Positions 35,985 to 48,800 are shown, counted from the first letter of the stretch. The stretch: DNA of 64,000 nucleotides from Zopfochytrium polystomum (GCA_025765615.1 JAIVFJ010000137.1:116105-180104); one strand, 5' to 3'. Numbers and translations: made by a program. The notes: generated by a model not told the origin, from the letters alone.

Positions 35985-36393
35985 AACAGTCTACTTTGAG
36001 TGAGTGAGTGGAAGGAGTGAATGAAGTGGAGATGTGTGTTTGTGGGTGGTCCTTCTCCCCAACTTGGAGAGAAAGAGAAAAAAACTCTGTTATGACTTAT
36101 TGATAAATAATGATGATATGCACTCTATAATAGTTGCTAGGCAAGCGTGACTGGCACAGGGTAAAAACCCCTCCTATATGCTCTGCTTCAGCAGAGGAGG
36201 AGGAAAACTGTTGACACCAGGTTTCTGTTCCACTTAATACTTGGAGTATTTGTCAACAGTGCAAGCCAGCGCCCAGGTCTGCATTGGTGGTGGCTTGCTC
36301 TCCCATGGCCATTTTGAGAACAATAACTGACAGTCACAATAGGTTCAGGTCCGTCTTGTGCCTCTTGCTGCTAACCAGTCAGTTCCGCCCAGC
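35985..36393 (-). repeat. Solo LTR, family A, inverted
   Basis: Reverse complement aligns over ~400 bp with 8716-9125, from GGAACTGACTGGTTAGCAGC to AGACTGTTTACATC. The first few bases of the LTR start have diverged. Confidence 0.7.
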
Positions 36394-36779
36394 ACTTGAG
36401 TCATCCACCCTCTGCAGCTCAAAAGACTTTTGCACAAGGTTACACACTCCAGAAGCGTACTCCAAAAGTCCTGACCGTGCGTGTTCATTGGAAGCATGCT
36501 GGAGTCAAGTGGCATTCATTCTTCTCTAAGAGCAATTATGGCCACCAGCTGGGCTAATAATGTTGGAGTTTGCACACATTACCTACACCTTTTAAGATCC
36601 TCTGACCTGTCTTCAAGAGTAACGATAAGTTAAGATGGCATAAGGGCTGATCCCAGTGTCATCTACACTTTTTCTCAATCTCCGACACTGTACAAGTTCT
36701 TAGAGGTGGTTTCAATCCCCAGTCTGGGTAGACCACATCAGTGTGCTTCACTCTTGCAATTTGATAGGAATGATTACAG

Positions 36780-37077
36780 GAGCTTGACAGGGAGCCTGAC
36801 TTACTTCTTTGCACACATAACTCCATGGAAGTTCTGGCCAAATCAGCGTGATGCAACAATGATGTCATGCCTGCCTCCTGACTCCTCAAAGTCTAAACTC
36901 TATCTCTCAGAGCTAAAAGACTACCACCAAAGTCTGATTCCTGAGACCACCTGCAGTATAAAAGGGGGAGCCCCAGCAGCTCCAGAGAAGCATCATCCCA
37001 GATCCTGATCACATCTGCCTGCTCTCTCTCTACCCTCGAATACAACAAACAAACCATTATTCTTATCTGAGTCAACA
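36780..37077 (+). promoter_or_regulatory. TATA-containing LTR-like segment
   Basis: A strong TATA box, TATAAAAG, lies at 36957-36964. A plausible initiation region and a pyrimidine-rich leader follow, and a possible LTR-like end (GAGTCAACA) is at ~37077. No second copy is in the window to confirm boundaries, so the LTR reading is inference. The TATA box is seen directly. Confidence 0.35.
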
Positions 37078-37127
37078 TACCCTCTACCTCTTCAAGTTCT
37101 ACCTCAGGTCGATACCTCATTCGTATA

Positions 37128-37276
37128 GGGCGCTTTGCTCTTACAAGAAAAGGGTGTGCTCTGCACTCTAAACAAGACCAATTTGTCTGAGAGCATCAGC
37201 TCTCCTTCTACTTTGGCAACAAAGGGCGCTTCGCTCTTAACAAGAGAAGGGCTCACGCTCTAAACAAGCTTTATCG
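37128..37276. repeat. Imperfect direct duplication
   Basis: 'agggcgctttgctcttacaa' with its continuation to 'ctctaaacaag' (37128-37180) recurs as 'agggcgcttcgctcttaaca' (37227-37276), about 98 bp apart. One T/C difference again falls at a CpG site. Purpose unknown. Confidence 0.5.
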
Positions 37277-38219
37277 CTCCACGCCGACTCAAGTCTGTTG
37301 GTGCCCTTCTGACGCGCCAGGCGCAATCACCAACAAATAAAGGGGTGGTGTGAAGGGTGATGTAATGGGCAATGTAACAAAACTCTATAGAAAAGTTTAC
37401 ACCACATCGCTTGCTCCCCACCCTCCCCACTAGTCAGTGCATCTATTCCTTGTCCTTTCTGCCTTCTTTTTTGGACACCACCAAGTCAAATCAAACATGT
37501 GTCAGCAGGAGCAGATGGAAAATGAGCCTTGTCAAGGATACACTGCATTTTGGCCCACAGGACATGCCGTGCCAAATTTTGGATGAATTTGGCCTGACTT
37601 AACCACCTGGTGGCACACAATCCAGTGGAAATTTTTGTCTTAGCCCAGATGGTGGCCACTGGCCATGCTCCAAGAAAGAACTCCTTTCCCTGGAACCTTC
37701 TGCTATGGCTACCTTCATGATTGAATTGGGATGATTGCGGCGTAAAACGCAGTTGTATGCCTTGTAGGACCACTTGGACTACAGCTTCTGTCTAAATTGA
37801 CCATGGAGATCTCACACAACCAGATAGCCAGGTAAATAGCCAGGTAAATAGCCACTGGACCAAGCCATACAACACCAATATGGGTCCAAATGTCACAATA
37901 TTCTATTGATTTAGACCCTTAGAAATGACCACAAAACAGCCAGCAAACAAATCCTGTGGTTTGGCAGCTGCTGGCTGCCAGTGTGAGGATCTGTATTGCG
38001 GCAGTGGCGTTTGGTGCCTGCTAGTGTTGTAGATGCAACCCAAAAGCTTTGGGTGGCCTATGACATTTCTAATCTCATGGGTCAGTAGTTAGCTGGGGTT
38101 TTACAAGCGCTCCCTGATATAATTATTGACAATTACCAACATAGTAGGCCCACCACCATGAAAATTCTAATTTTAAACTTTCCCATAATTTATCCTGCAT
38201 AACAGCAAACCTTTGTCCT
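37277..38219. other. Unannotated repeat-type DNA
   Basis: No gene or structured RNA seen. Composition matches the surrounding CpG-poor island. Confidence 0.3.
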
Positions 38220-39390
38220 GTCCTCTGCATCATAAAAGAACAGCATAGAGGACACACCCTTTTCTTTCCTGTTTTTTGTTGTTTTGGTTGATGTCGCTCC
38301 CTTTTACCATTCTTCAATCCCCTTTCTGTGCAATGAGGTGTGGCTCCCAGAGCTTCAAATTTCATCCATCATCAATTTTGAGGAAAACTCTTCAAATTTG
38401 AGAGAGGTGTGGCTGAATGTGTGGCTGTCGCCTTACAAATTGTTCTTTTCTTCCCTTTTCTCCTTTTTTAATTCTTTTGTGTTGTTTCATTTTCTTGCTT
38501 TCCTTCTTTCTTTCTTCTTGTCTTTCTTTTTCTCCTTGACTGCTATAAACACTGCCACCCCTTCCCCTATCCCTTTCTCTTTATCTATGTTCTATCTTAC
38601 TTTCCTCAATAAAACTTTCTCTCTCAGGGCCATCATATTGTTCTTTGTTTGTTGAGGTGGTTCTCCCTGGCCAGGGCGTTGTTGACCAAGGAGGGAGAAG
38701 ATGAGTCCTCTTAGTCCAGAGCCACCAGATCAAGCTGAAGAGGCAAGAACAACATTCCCCTTGGGCCAGTGTGTGAAGACCAAGCCTTGTGTGATGGCTG
38801 GTTCTGGGACAGTACTGGGCAAAAACAGGAAAAGCCAGACTTTAACTTGGCCAGGTTTCAGGTGGTATCTCAAGAATTCCTCAACAGTCTGAAACCTTGC
38901 CTGTGTGTGCGCAAGCCCAGACTTGGCACAGACACAAACTTCTTGGTATGTTTCACCTCTCGATAGCAGCCTCAATGTACAACCAAATAACAGCTTTGTC
39001 GTGTAGCTGCTTGGATTGCACTTGAACTCCCTCTGCTGCCACCCTCAGCGCCTTACCCGTACCTGCAGATTGCCGATGAGCGGCAGCTGGCTCCTGGTCC
39101 ATCCTGAAGTAAGGGCTCAGCAGTTTGACCAAACTAGTGCTTTATCCAACTGGTTTAAGGCCGGCACAGGGCTTAAAACAATGTAAAATTTCACCCAGTG
39201 GCATACATTGCTGGAAAGTTTCATGTGCTTTGCTTTCACTGGAATATTTCAGGGCAGAGCAATGCAAGTCAGAACTCTGGTTAAGCAAACCACCGAGCCT
39301 TATCCTGAAGCAACTCTGGGTATCAGCAAGACGCTGTGCCAGACGCTGTGCCTGTGCAAGCACCATGGAGGTGCCTGCCCATACAGCTAC
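38220..39390 (-). repeat. Dispersed repeat family E, copy 2 (inverted)
   Basis: Reverse complement of 38510-38660 and 38860-39330 matches 5230-5800 and 4900-5340 in order. Each copy has private indels; this one has extra sequence at 38660-38830. Downstream to 40300 nothing else is recognised. Confidence 0.6.
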
Positions 39391-40317
39391 ACGTAAGCCC
39401 ACACCCATAGGTGCACCTGTGCGTACATGTACTCCCTCGAAGGATCTGTCAACTCGATCAAGTTCTGTGACTTGACCCGCCTTGTTGACGGAGGCCACAA
39501 ATGTTTGACACTGATGACGAGAGCTTGGGCTGGCTGACAAGTGATGACACTGTCAACTTCTGAAGCGTCTTGGTGCTGCTGTTGGTCTGCAGTTGCTGTT
39601 GCTGGAGTGGGTTTGCTGAGGTGATACCTGGACATAGTCTATTACGGTTCACGGTTGATGGCTCTTTTTTCCTCTCGTTCACTCAGTTGGCAGGTGGCTG
39701 TGTGAAGTCTTCAGGGTCACGGTTGTCAAACAAACCAGTGATGTCTGTGATGGTGCTGTCATCAATCTTGCCCATATAATGGTTGACTTGGCGAAACCAG
39801 TATTTGTTGTTCTTGAAACTTTGGTTTAGTACATGGACAGCAGAACAGAAACTTAGGGTTATGTCAAACTGGTAGAGAAGGTTGATTGGGGTGAGTTCCT
39901 GTGTGTCCAGTAGGGATGTGTAGTGCTTCTCAAATTTACAAGGGATTGGGAGTGGTAGTGGCTGTTCAGCTGGCTGGTGAAGAGGATTGTTCGATCGGTG
40001 GTGGTGATTGGTGGAAGGTCAGTTCAACTCACTCCTTCGTGTTGAGAACGTTGTCGTGTGGCAAGTCGATCGTCACGATCGTTGTTCATGTTTTGGGTTC
40101 GCTTGAGGGTACGCGGGGTCAGTCGCAGGCAGGCAGGTGATTGCAATCACTTGTTCTTGTTGTTCGCTCGCTTGCGAGGTAAATGCGCTTGGGTCGCGAT
40201 GTTGCACTCGCTCTGGAGAACTCTCCCTGGTAAGGTGTTGAAATTCGAGCGATAATTTGCAGTGGGCCTAGTGGGCCTGCGGGCGAGTGTGTGTGTGACA
40301 GCGAGGGCGAGCGCGTG

Positions 40318-40476
40318 ACGGGGGCGAAACGTTGGTGGATGGAATCAAGCACAAATTTTCTTCCTTTTTTTTTTTTTCCTTTTTGATTATCACGTGCACG
40401 GGGGCGACACGTTGGTGAATCAAACACAAATTTTCTTCGTTTCTTTTTTTGTTCCTTGTTGATTAACACGTGCACG
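40318..40476. promoter_or_regulatory. Tandem ~80-bp repeat with CACGTG boxes before the Crinkler-like gene
   Basis: Two consecutive units, 40318-40397 and 40398-40476. Each has GGGGCGA.ACGTTGGTG, a T/C-rich stretch with AAATTTTCTTC, GATTA.CACGTGCACG at the end. The palindromic CACGTG is a typical bHLH site. The second unit ends 34 bp before the start codon at 40510, so the duplication probably covers the promoter or leader. Confidence 0.5.
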
Positions 40477-40509
40477 CGGGGGGCATATTCCAACAGAGAC
40501 AAGGACTCC

Positions 40510-43500
40510 ATGGACGCTGACGATGACCGTCGCTCCAGTAACAGTTTGCTGGACAACGAAACCGAGGAGCCGATGAGTGTGGATGAGGACAATGGCGATC
40601 GCCGAGGCGACCGAGGCCAACACCTTCCCCTCCAGTCTGTGAGCTCGGACTCGGCCGTTTCAGAATCAACGCTTCCTGCTTTACCAAGGCATCTCCTGAA
40701 TATCTTCCAATTCATGAAAGGAAACTTTCCAACGACGGAAGAGGGAGAGAGAGAGGCCTTGAAATCGTTCGAACAGGCTCGCTTCGACTTTGTGAAGGAT
40801 GTAGTCATTCCAGCCGTTGCAGGCAACAGCCCAAATGCGACAAGGCTTGAGCGTGTGTTATCGGAGAGTCTTGCCAACATCATTCTTGGCGAGATGGAGA
40901 AGCCAGGATCGACTGTGGCGAGCGTTCGGGACGTCATCAAGAGACATACCGATGTTGATCTTTCCTCACCTCACGATGTGTTCCAAGACTACGACAAAAT
41001 AGAGTTGGAGGAGGCGTTCTCACGGACATTCGCGGACCCTGACGAATATCTGGAAATCCTGCGGCGTCAACTCCTGCAGTACGCGGAAGAATACAGCGAT
41101 CGTTTCTACTTTCCGGGCGTCTCGATTGTTCAAACGAGCGGTTCGGGAAAATCGCGGGCCATCGCCGAGCTGTCAAAGTCCTTTTACGTCGTGTACTGCA
41201 GCTTCATGAGGAAGGATTCTTCAGGATATCCCCAGCGCTCGTATATTGCAGACGAGCTTTACAAAGGCAACAGCGACTTTGCAACCTATTTTAAGGCATG
41301 CTACGAAATGATCGGAAGGTATGAAAGGCAGAACAGTCTTTCCGAACTTTCGCAGGAACAGATTCGCTGCCGGTTTTTTCAGCAGCAGATCCGGGAAGGG
41401 ACGACCTTTTATCAAGACCTGGAGCGGACGATGTTGGAAATTCGAGTCGCCGGCACTGGTAGTGGTCTCAGCAACCCCTCCTCCTTGAAGGCGCTTTTTG
41501 TTTTCGATGAGGCGCGCCAGTTGCGGAGTGAATACACCATTCCTGGACCCAGCGGGATCGGTGAGACAGCTTTTGTCAGAATGCGGAGGGCGGCGGCCAG
41601 CCTGATTAGCAAGCGGCGCCCGCCAGCATTCATTATTATGATGGATACGACATCTCGAGTCGCCACGCTTTCGCCAGCTGCTGAAAACGATCCGTCGATG
41701 CGAGTCGCAGAGGGGCACCAGATGTTCCCTCCATTGTTTATGATAGGGAGCATCGACGTTGGACTGGACAGTGCGTACGGTCAATCCATGGACGATGCAT
41801 TGGATGAAGGTCGACTGTTCTGCCTCGGTCGGCCACTATGGCAGTCCATGTTGAAAGAGAAAACGTCCAAGTTTAAGAGGAGGGTGCGCACCCTTGCTAT
41901 TGTAAAGTTGGCAGGCGGCTCCCCAAATCCGGAGTTCGATGAGACCTTTGCTATTGCCGTCATCCGTACAAGAGTGCCATTCGTCGTCTTGCGATCACAT
42001 GTTGCGACAGACCTTGTTGCGTCGCACATGTGGTGGTGCCTGGGGATCGATGATACCCGGCAGCACGTTGTTGCGGGGCTTCCCTCCGAACCCGTTCTCG
42101 CAGAAGCCGGTGCTTGCTGGACGCACATTGCAAGCTACCGCGATTCGATTTTCCAACATTTCCGCAAAGCGGTGACGGCTGGTTTCATTGATGTTGGAGA
42201 AGGAGGCGAGACAGTTGCTCAGCTTGTTCTCATACTTGGGCGAGACTCTGCCGTTGCGAGCTTGGGAAGATCTGTGTCGCCTATCTCAGGCGAGCCTCCT
42301 GTCGTTCAGGTACTTGTGATTGATATGTTGCTGATAAACATCTCACAAGTCTGTTCACGAAAATAGAGCCCGCCGATGAGTGTCAAAGTCAGCGCAGAAA
42401 ACCTCACAACAGAAACAGAACAGAATCCGGCTCAAACTGAGGTTCGTGGTTCCCAGCAGCAATCTTTGTTTTTTTTTTCTTTCTTCTTTCAAACCCTAAG
42501 TTGTGTCTCTGTCATCTGCAGGCCCGTAGACAGCGTCTCGATCGCGCCTACACAGCAGCAGACTCTTGTCTGTTTAGCGGGGCCGTGAGTGTACTTGGCT
42601 TCCTTGAAGCAACTCTCCCGACGGTAGCGGTGCAGCAGTTACGCGGGGCGTCGGCATTGCTTGCGTCGCAAACTGGGTTACCGGACCCGGTGACTGAAGG
42701 AAAAGTGTCCTTCACTCACTTTGTTCCTATGTTCGAACGAGTCACGAGCATGAGAGACCTGGCCACCCTTTTCTCGCGTGGCGCGGCCGTAAAGTGTTCC
42801 CCAGGGTGCCCCGGGGTGGACTTGATAATTCCAGTGCTCATGCCGGACGTCACTGGGAACTTCCGGATCCTCGAAGGGAACATGTCGTTTTCTGCTTGTT
42901 CAGGTTAAAAACTACCACCTTCGTGGCCAAGACCGGTCGTTCCCGGACTCTGCTACAGTCGACAATTCGCCGCAGCGGTGTGGTCTGGATCCTTTCCCGC
43001 AGCATTTGTATCTGTCTGTTTACATGGGATTGGATTTTGATCCCGCAGTATGTCAAGTATTGGCCCCAGTTGCAGGATTCGACAAGGACGATCGGGTTGG
43101 CTTTGGCGAGTACGCGTTGTTGCTGCATCAGGGCAGATGGACCGCAGAACTTCAAAACCTCCGACAGAAGGCGAGGGACCTGTGGCGGCAGCATCAAAAG
43201 CAGAAAAAACGCGTGAGGCACGAAAAATCAACGAGATTGACGATTGAGAGAGCTGACAGTGTCGGCAGCGCTGCCCGTGGTGGAGAGGAATCGGGAACGG
43301 ACCCGGCCGACTCATTGGTGGTGAATCTCGTGGAGGCCCTTCGCAAGAGGCGGCAGGTTGCGATTGCACTGCGCGGTTTCAACGAGCGGCTGTATCCCTG
43401 CCTTGCTGGAAAGCCAGCCGTGCTTCAGTGCCTCGGCGACATTTTACGCGGTCCAAGCAACCCGTTGAGCTCCGCGACGGAGAAATCGAAGGCCGTTTTG

Positions 43501-43599
43501 GCTCGAATGACGTATCCTTCGAGCGTAGCGAAAATGCGCTCAGTTGAAGCCTACACAGGCGACGACTCTCGGGCCTATTTGGAAATGGATACTCCCTAA
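40510..43599 (+). CDS. Crinkler-type P-loop NTPase with nuclease-like C-terminal domain (one frameshift)
   Basis: Exons 40510-42309, 42367-42441 and 42522-43599, with 57- and 80-bp introns, all in phase. Start ATG at 40510 gives an acidic N-terminus (MDADDDRRSS). Residue ~205 begins TSGSGKSRAIAELSK (Walker A), ~330 ALFVFDEAR (Walker B), and ~437 FCLGRPLWQSM, a motif I associate with Crinkler-related NTPases of fungi. Exon 3 has FTHFVPMFERVTS, RGAAVKCSPGCPGVDLIIPV, then VQVKNYHLRGQD. The D and (Q)VK residues are the order of a PD-(D/E)XK-like nuclease core, although the E is a Q here. Between them the frame shifts at TTTT 42888-42891; removing one T restores MSFLLVQVKNY. It may be a pseudogene or an assembly error. 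Such proteins are thought to act as effectors or in inter-strain conflict. AATAAA lies at ~43787. Confidence 0.7.
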
Positions 43600-43848
43600 A
43601 GCCGGCGAGATTCATCCTTTGGTTAATTTGAAAATCGCTATTTGCATGTATCAACGACTATTCAACTTGGTTTCGCATCGAGATCAGTTTTTGCAAGCCT
43701 TTTTATTGCGCACAGCACGTCCGAAAGGCGACATGATTGGTGAACAAACGATAAATTGCATTTTACTCCCTCAAGAGAAACAGCGAAATAAATATCTTCA
43801 ACTCAAAAGAGTGGCGCTCACCCATTTGTCAAGTGTATCGTTCTAGAT

Positions 43849-45659
43849 TGTCAAGATTGTGAATATTTCTCCCCAATCCGCAAAAAAAATAATCGCCGTG
43901 GGCACCAATGTGTGCTCGGTGGTTGGGGATCGTGGCTTTTTGATGCCATCTCCAGTGCCGCCGCCGCCGCCGACAACAACGCAGACAGCGTACACGTCGG
44001 CCAGGGCTGCGCCGAACGCGTGCAACGGGTCGTCAAAGTCGTTCCCAACCGCCGAGCCGGCGAGCACGAGCACGATCTGTCCGGCGGCGTCGACGGCCTC
44101 GCGGATGCGGCTGGCGTCGCCGTCAAGGATGTGCGGGTTCGTCCGGCGGACGCGGCGGAGGCGTGGTAGAGGGGCTGCGGGTAGGGGATCTGGCCGCCGG
44201 CCGAGTATCCGCGGAAGGCGGCGGAGGCGGCGGCTTCGGTGAGGGCGGCGGCGTGCTGGGCGGCGGTGGTCAGGGCGGCGCGGGCGCGGGAGAAGATGGT
44301 TTGTTTGGGGGACGTCGGGGTTGCGGTTGGATCGGCGGCGGCGGCGGATTCGGAGTAGAACACGTTGTCTTTTGTGAAGAATGCCGGCTCGCCGCAGTCG
44401 ATTGTGGAGACCTGGACGACGGGCACTTGGCGCAGGAGCACGCCTGTGGGGGGTGACGAGCGGGTTGACGTCGACGCGGGTGAAGCGGGCACCACGCGGG
44501 GCGTCGATGCGGAACGGGGGGTAGTCTGCCGTGGAGAAGTCGTCCTTAGAAAGAAACTCCTCGTGCTCGCGGTTGGTGCGGAGGAGACGGGGGTTCCGCC
44601 GGCGACAAAAGAGGCCAGGCTGGAACCCGCCGAACCAGCTGAGCGTGTTTGCGCTGGTCGTGGCGGTTGCTGTCGCGGTTGCATCGGATTTCGCCCGCGG
44701 CGCGTCCCGTGCCTTCTTCGTCAACATCGTGTTCCAGCGGTGCCAGCGAGACCAGGGAAAAGCTCTTCACGACCGCAGGGCCTAGTGCCTCGGCAAAATC
44801 TGCCGCAACCTTTGTTCAAACGGTTTCTGATAGTCTACAATCACCTTGTCCGCGTCGAAGACGTCCGGGCGATCCCGCGGCAGAAGGCCCAAGATGCCGT
44901 GCAGGCGGTCGACGGGGTATCTACACTCGCGAACGCTGGAGAGGAGCAGGGCTGTGCGGACGGACGCCTTGCGCACGGTGAGGGGCAGGAGCCGCAGGGC
45001 GACGGCGGAACTGATGACTTGCGGGGAGCGTTTTCCCGACGAGCATTGACGACGCGGGTCATTCACAAGAGCGCGATGAGGTGGATGCGGGACGCCCACT
45101 CACTGACCGACCGCCCTGGAGTGGGTCGCTGGCGATCCCCGATTCGGCGTTCACGTTGCAGTGCTGCCGTCGATCCATTCGACGTCGTCACCAAGCGCGT
45201 CGTCACGGTGGCCGTCCCTTCTGCCTGCGTTTTCGTTCCAGCGGGCACAAGGAAAAAGAGCTTGCTCGGCAGCACGCACTCCTGCAGCGTCCACAGCCTC
45301 GTGAACCGCTGCTTTGGCTGGCCGTCGTCGGCGTCGAGGACTGTGGCGCGGCCTGCATAGATCGCGGCGAGGGCGTGGTTGAGTGCGGCGGGGGGTACAG
45401 CTGGGAATTGGCCTGGCCAAGCGGACGAGAACGGAACGGTCGAAAGGTGTGCACCACCGCCGGAAGAATCGCGGGCGGCAGTGATTAGGGCGGCGGATGA
45501 CCAGGGGACAACGACTTGCTGCTGCTGCTGCTGCTCCTTCCGTGTGGCGGCATCGGCGGCGGCGGCGGCGGCGGCGGCGGCGGGCCACAGGTACGAGGGC
45601 GAGGCATTGGCGAAGTCGTGCTCCTCGACGGCGTTGGTGAGGATGTTGAGGAGCCGCAT
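43849..45659 (-). pseudogene. HET-like (heterokaryon-incompatibility-type) protein, with frame shifts
   Basis: ATG at 45659-45657 opens MRLLNILTNAVEEHDF, like the start of many fungal HET domains (MRLLxxxTxxLEEF). Then come SYLWPAA and a low-complexity insert. RFTRLWTLQECVLPSKLFFL matches the HET 'RxWTxQE' motif, and RECRYPVDRLHGILGLLPRD with KVIVDYQKPFEQ matches its closing block. The C-terminal part reads TGVLLRQVPVVQVSTIDC and later AAGQIVLVLAGSAVGNDFDD. Frame changes are needed near 45100, near 44455 (C6 on the coding strand; C5 would restore frame) and near 44170. HET domains trigger cell death on non-self fusion in filamentous fungi. Intact function is uncertain. Confidence 0.5.
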
Positions 45660-45725
45660 GTGTGTCGTTTTTTGTGGTTGACGTTGTTGTTGTTTTTCTT
45701 CCTGTCTTTGTTAATACCTGCGCAA

Positions 45726-45727
45726 GC

Positions 45728-45767
<40 letters not shown>

Positions 45768-45831
45768 TTGAGAGCGAGAGAGAGAGAGAGAGTTGAGAGA
45801 GAGAGAGAGAGAGACAGAGAGAGAGAGAGAG
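45726..45831. repeat. (GA)n tract, left flank of the palindromic element
   Basis: About 100 bp of GA repeats with TTGA and GC interruptions, ending 'gagagagag' just before CACCTCG at 45832. The same plus-strand GA motif resumes after CGAGGTG at 55767. The element therefore interrupts what was probably one continuous tract between the HET-like gene and the secreted-protein gene. Confidence 0.9.
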
Positions 45832-48800
45832 CACCTCGTTCACCCACCCACACAAGCGATGGAACTGTGATCCTGCACGACCCTCTCAACCGACGAGTCG
45901 GTTTGCCTGCAGTGCAGGGCGCGGTTTTGCACGCCCTGTCTCCGGGTGCCCCTTCGGCCAAACTGAACAAAAACCAAAAAAAAAAAAAAAAAAAAAACAT
46001 GACGTGAACAGGCACACCGGCAAGCAGACAGACAGACAGACAGACAGACAGGCTGATAGGAGATAGTCAGACCAAACAAGCACAGACAGTCAGAAACTGA
46101 TCTATTGGGACGAAGGCAATCTGGAGGCCAGGTCAAGCTGATCTCGCCGCAGCTTTCTCCTCTCAGTTCCTCGCCCCTTCTTTCTTGCCCTTCCCTCCCC
46201 TACAACAACAACTCAAGGGTTGCTCATCACCGATTCCCTTCAGTACTTTCACCATCGCTGTGGAGAGACCTGTCTCGTCTTCACCGCATATGGGCTGTCC
46301 CGATCGCATTTGCCACTATGGGCTTGCCTGTGTTGCAAGAACGCCGCCTCCGTTCCCCACGCCGGATCTGGCGTTCTCTTTCTTAATGATCTGTTCCAAC
46401 CATGATATTCCTCAGTGGAGATCGCCATCATTGTTTGCCCCTTACAGTAAAGATCAAAAGCGGTGTGCTGGGGGTACAAGGCAGGCAAACTTTGAACCTG
46501 CAATAAATAGCCATGAACCAACAATCATCCAAGTTCGTCCTCCAATCGTGACTGGGAAGATCATCAACTAAGTTGGATCTTAGGAAAAAGCGAACGTCGA
46601 CTGGGACTTTCCAGGAAGTCAGTTTCATCCCAGAGTATGACGATGGCGTCCGGCTCAATCCACTCAGGCCGATTCTTGTGGGGCAATCTCGACTGGATCA
46701 TGAGATGTTTTTGAAAGGGCTTCGTCAAGAACACCTTCGGAGGACTAGGCCAACCGATGACCAGATTAGTGATGCAGCCGAACGAGGCAGAAAACGACAA
46801 GCTGCTCTTCGAAGAGCTGAAGCTGCCCAGCAGGAACAATTGTCTAGAGCAGAGGCAGGCTGGCAACGAGACCCATGTAATCCTGGTTCCGTAATCACTT
46901 TCGTGTTCTTACTTTCGTGTTCTTACTTTCTTGTGAACTCAGACGTTTTTGATGAGCAATTCGGTTTTGCACCTCTCTCAAACTCACAACCAGTCGACGC
47001 TCCTCCCTCAACTCATCGTGAGACATATCTCAAAAGGCAGCAACGTGAGCAAAAGGATTTTGAGGAGGCGTCAATGGGCATTTTGAAAAACTACGTGCTG
47101 TGGCAGTATCCATCGATTGAATCAGCGGAGGCTGTTTGTGGATTTGGCGACTGCATCGAACGTGGAAGAGCAAGCTGCAGCACTTGCCGAATGAGTGGCA
47201 TGAATGGATGGCTTTGCGAAGAACACATTCGCGTTCACCAAAGCTCGACGGTTTGCCATATGATTTCGACCAAGGACAGACCAAACAAATTTCTTGCTTG
47301 TTGTGGTCACGACAGCCGGCACATGGCTTTTGAATCAACTCTTTACGGAATTCAAACTAAGGAGACTGTGCTAGTACCCTCGTGTGCGCATGGTCCGACC
47401 CACATTCTAACTAAACTGGGTTTCATGCCTTCAACAATTCGCCAGCCAGGTAATTTTCCAATCCTCATTAACTGCCCCAAACTTACAACTCTTTAGCCTC
47501 TGCTTTCAGCTTCAAGCTTCTTCGTATCGCGAAACATTTAACTCTACTGGGTGCAAGCGCGCAATCCGTTGCAACCGCCTTAATTTGGCAATGTGACGAC
47601 GAAATGTTTCCAGTATCTCGTCCGTCAGTGTATCGCCAATTTTTAGCAGCGTTGAAAAACTTTTCAGTCATATTACATCTTGCGAAACACGGCTGGCTCT
47701 CCCAAAGTATCGTGGACAGTTTCAGTCATGGACGGCATGAGTGCCCTTGTGTTGCTGTCCACAAGCTGGATGACAGGCTTGGCTCACCAAAAGACTCGCT
47801 GCTCGGCCAGATTTTCAATGTTGACATTCATCCCATCTTCCTGGTACGATGAAGATGAAACTGGCTCCTATTAAATTGTATAGGAAGGCAGGTGACGGCT
47901 ATTTCTCTGCAAGCCATTTAAGGTACACCAAAGGGGGAGGAGGAGCTGCAGTAAAGTACCCGCACTGCGTGGAGTATTTTCAACCTCTTATTTCAAGCAT
48001 TCCCAACGCATCGAAGGCGGACAGTGAATGCAAAGCAACGTTTTTCGCTGCAGACCACCGAATCGGATACGACAAAAAAAACGACGTGAATGGAATTTTC
48101 GGAACTTCGTGTGCACATGGGGTAGTAACTGCAGTTCTTGGTATGTCAAAGTTTGCATTTGCAGATGCATTTTCCAAACCTTCGAAATTAGACATTGACA
48201 GGGGAGAGGGGTTCAAGTATATGGACTCAGCTGTGAAACACCTTGTTACAGCGTACGGAATTCCCGAATCAAAACTAATACTTTGTTACGACATTGTTTG
48301 CCGCTACCTGCAGCACTGTTTGGTATGATGTCCCATTCATTAAACTTAAACATTTCTCAACTTGAATTTAGAAGCACAGTCTACCCAAACCGCTTATCTG
48401 TATGCTGCCGTGTATGCACGCATATTGTCATGACGCGCCCTGTCAAAATGGATTTGCGCCATTTTGTTTACTTGGCGTTGGGACAAAAGATGGCGAATGG
48501 TCAGAACGGAATTGGAGTGACTTAGGGCCTTCCATCGGAACGACCCAACGTGCAACGTTGGGATACCGACAGCTTGTTATCACTGATGTCCTAGACCATC
48601 AATCATTGAAGCACATTTCAATGTTTGTTCGTAACACATCAAAGCTTATTCAAAAGGCTCTAGATGGTGAGACCTCCAATTCCCAATCATTATTTTAACA
48701 GCACGTGTGAATCAGGCATCGTTCTTCCGTGGCGTGGGCCAAGTTATTATTCTACCATTCAGGCAAACAGGGTAGAGAGAATGAAGCAACAGAACGCTTC

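Noticed and set aside
44163..45360. Plus-strand Gly/Arg-rich frames over the HET-like gene
   Set aside because: High GC keeps several frames open; only the minus strand carries the HET motifs.
45485..46015. Frames with Arg-Glu or Ser-Leu repeats around 45.5-46.0 kb and 55.5-56.1 kb
   Set aside because: Generated by (GA)n and poly(A/T) tracts next to the palindrome ends.
46021..46051. (CAGA)n repeat considered as a CRISPR-like array
   Set aside because: A simple tetranucleotide repeat with no spacers, in a eukaryotic transposon leader. No CRISPR array exists in the window.
47030..48216. Minus-strand frames inside the left transposase gene, and their mirror frames at 53.4-54.6 kb
   Set aside because: Shadows of the KDZ coding strand; the conserved motifs are on the other strand.
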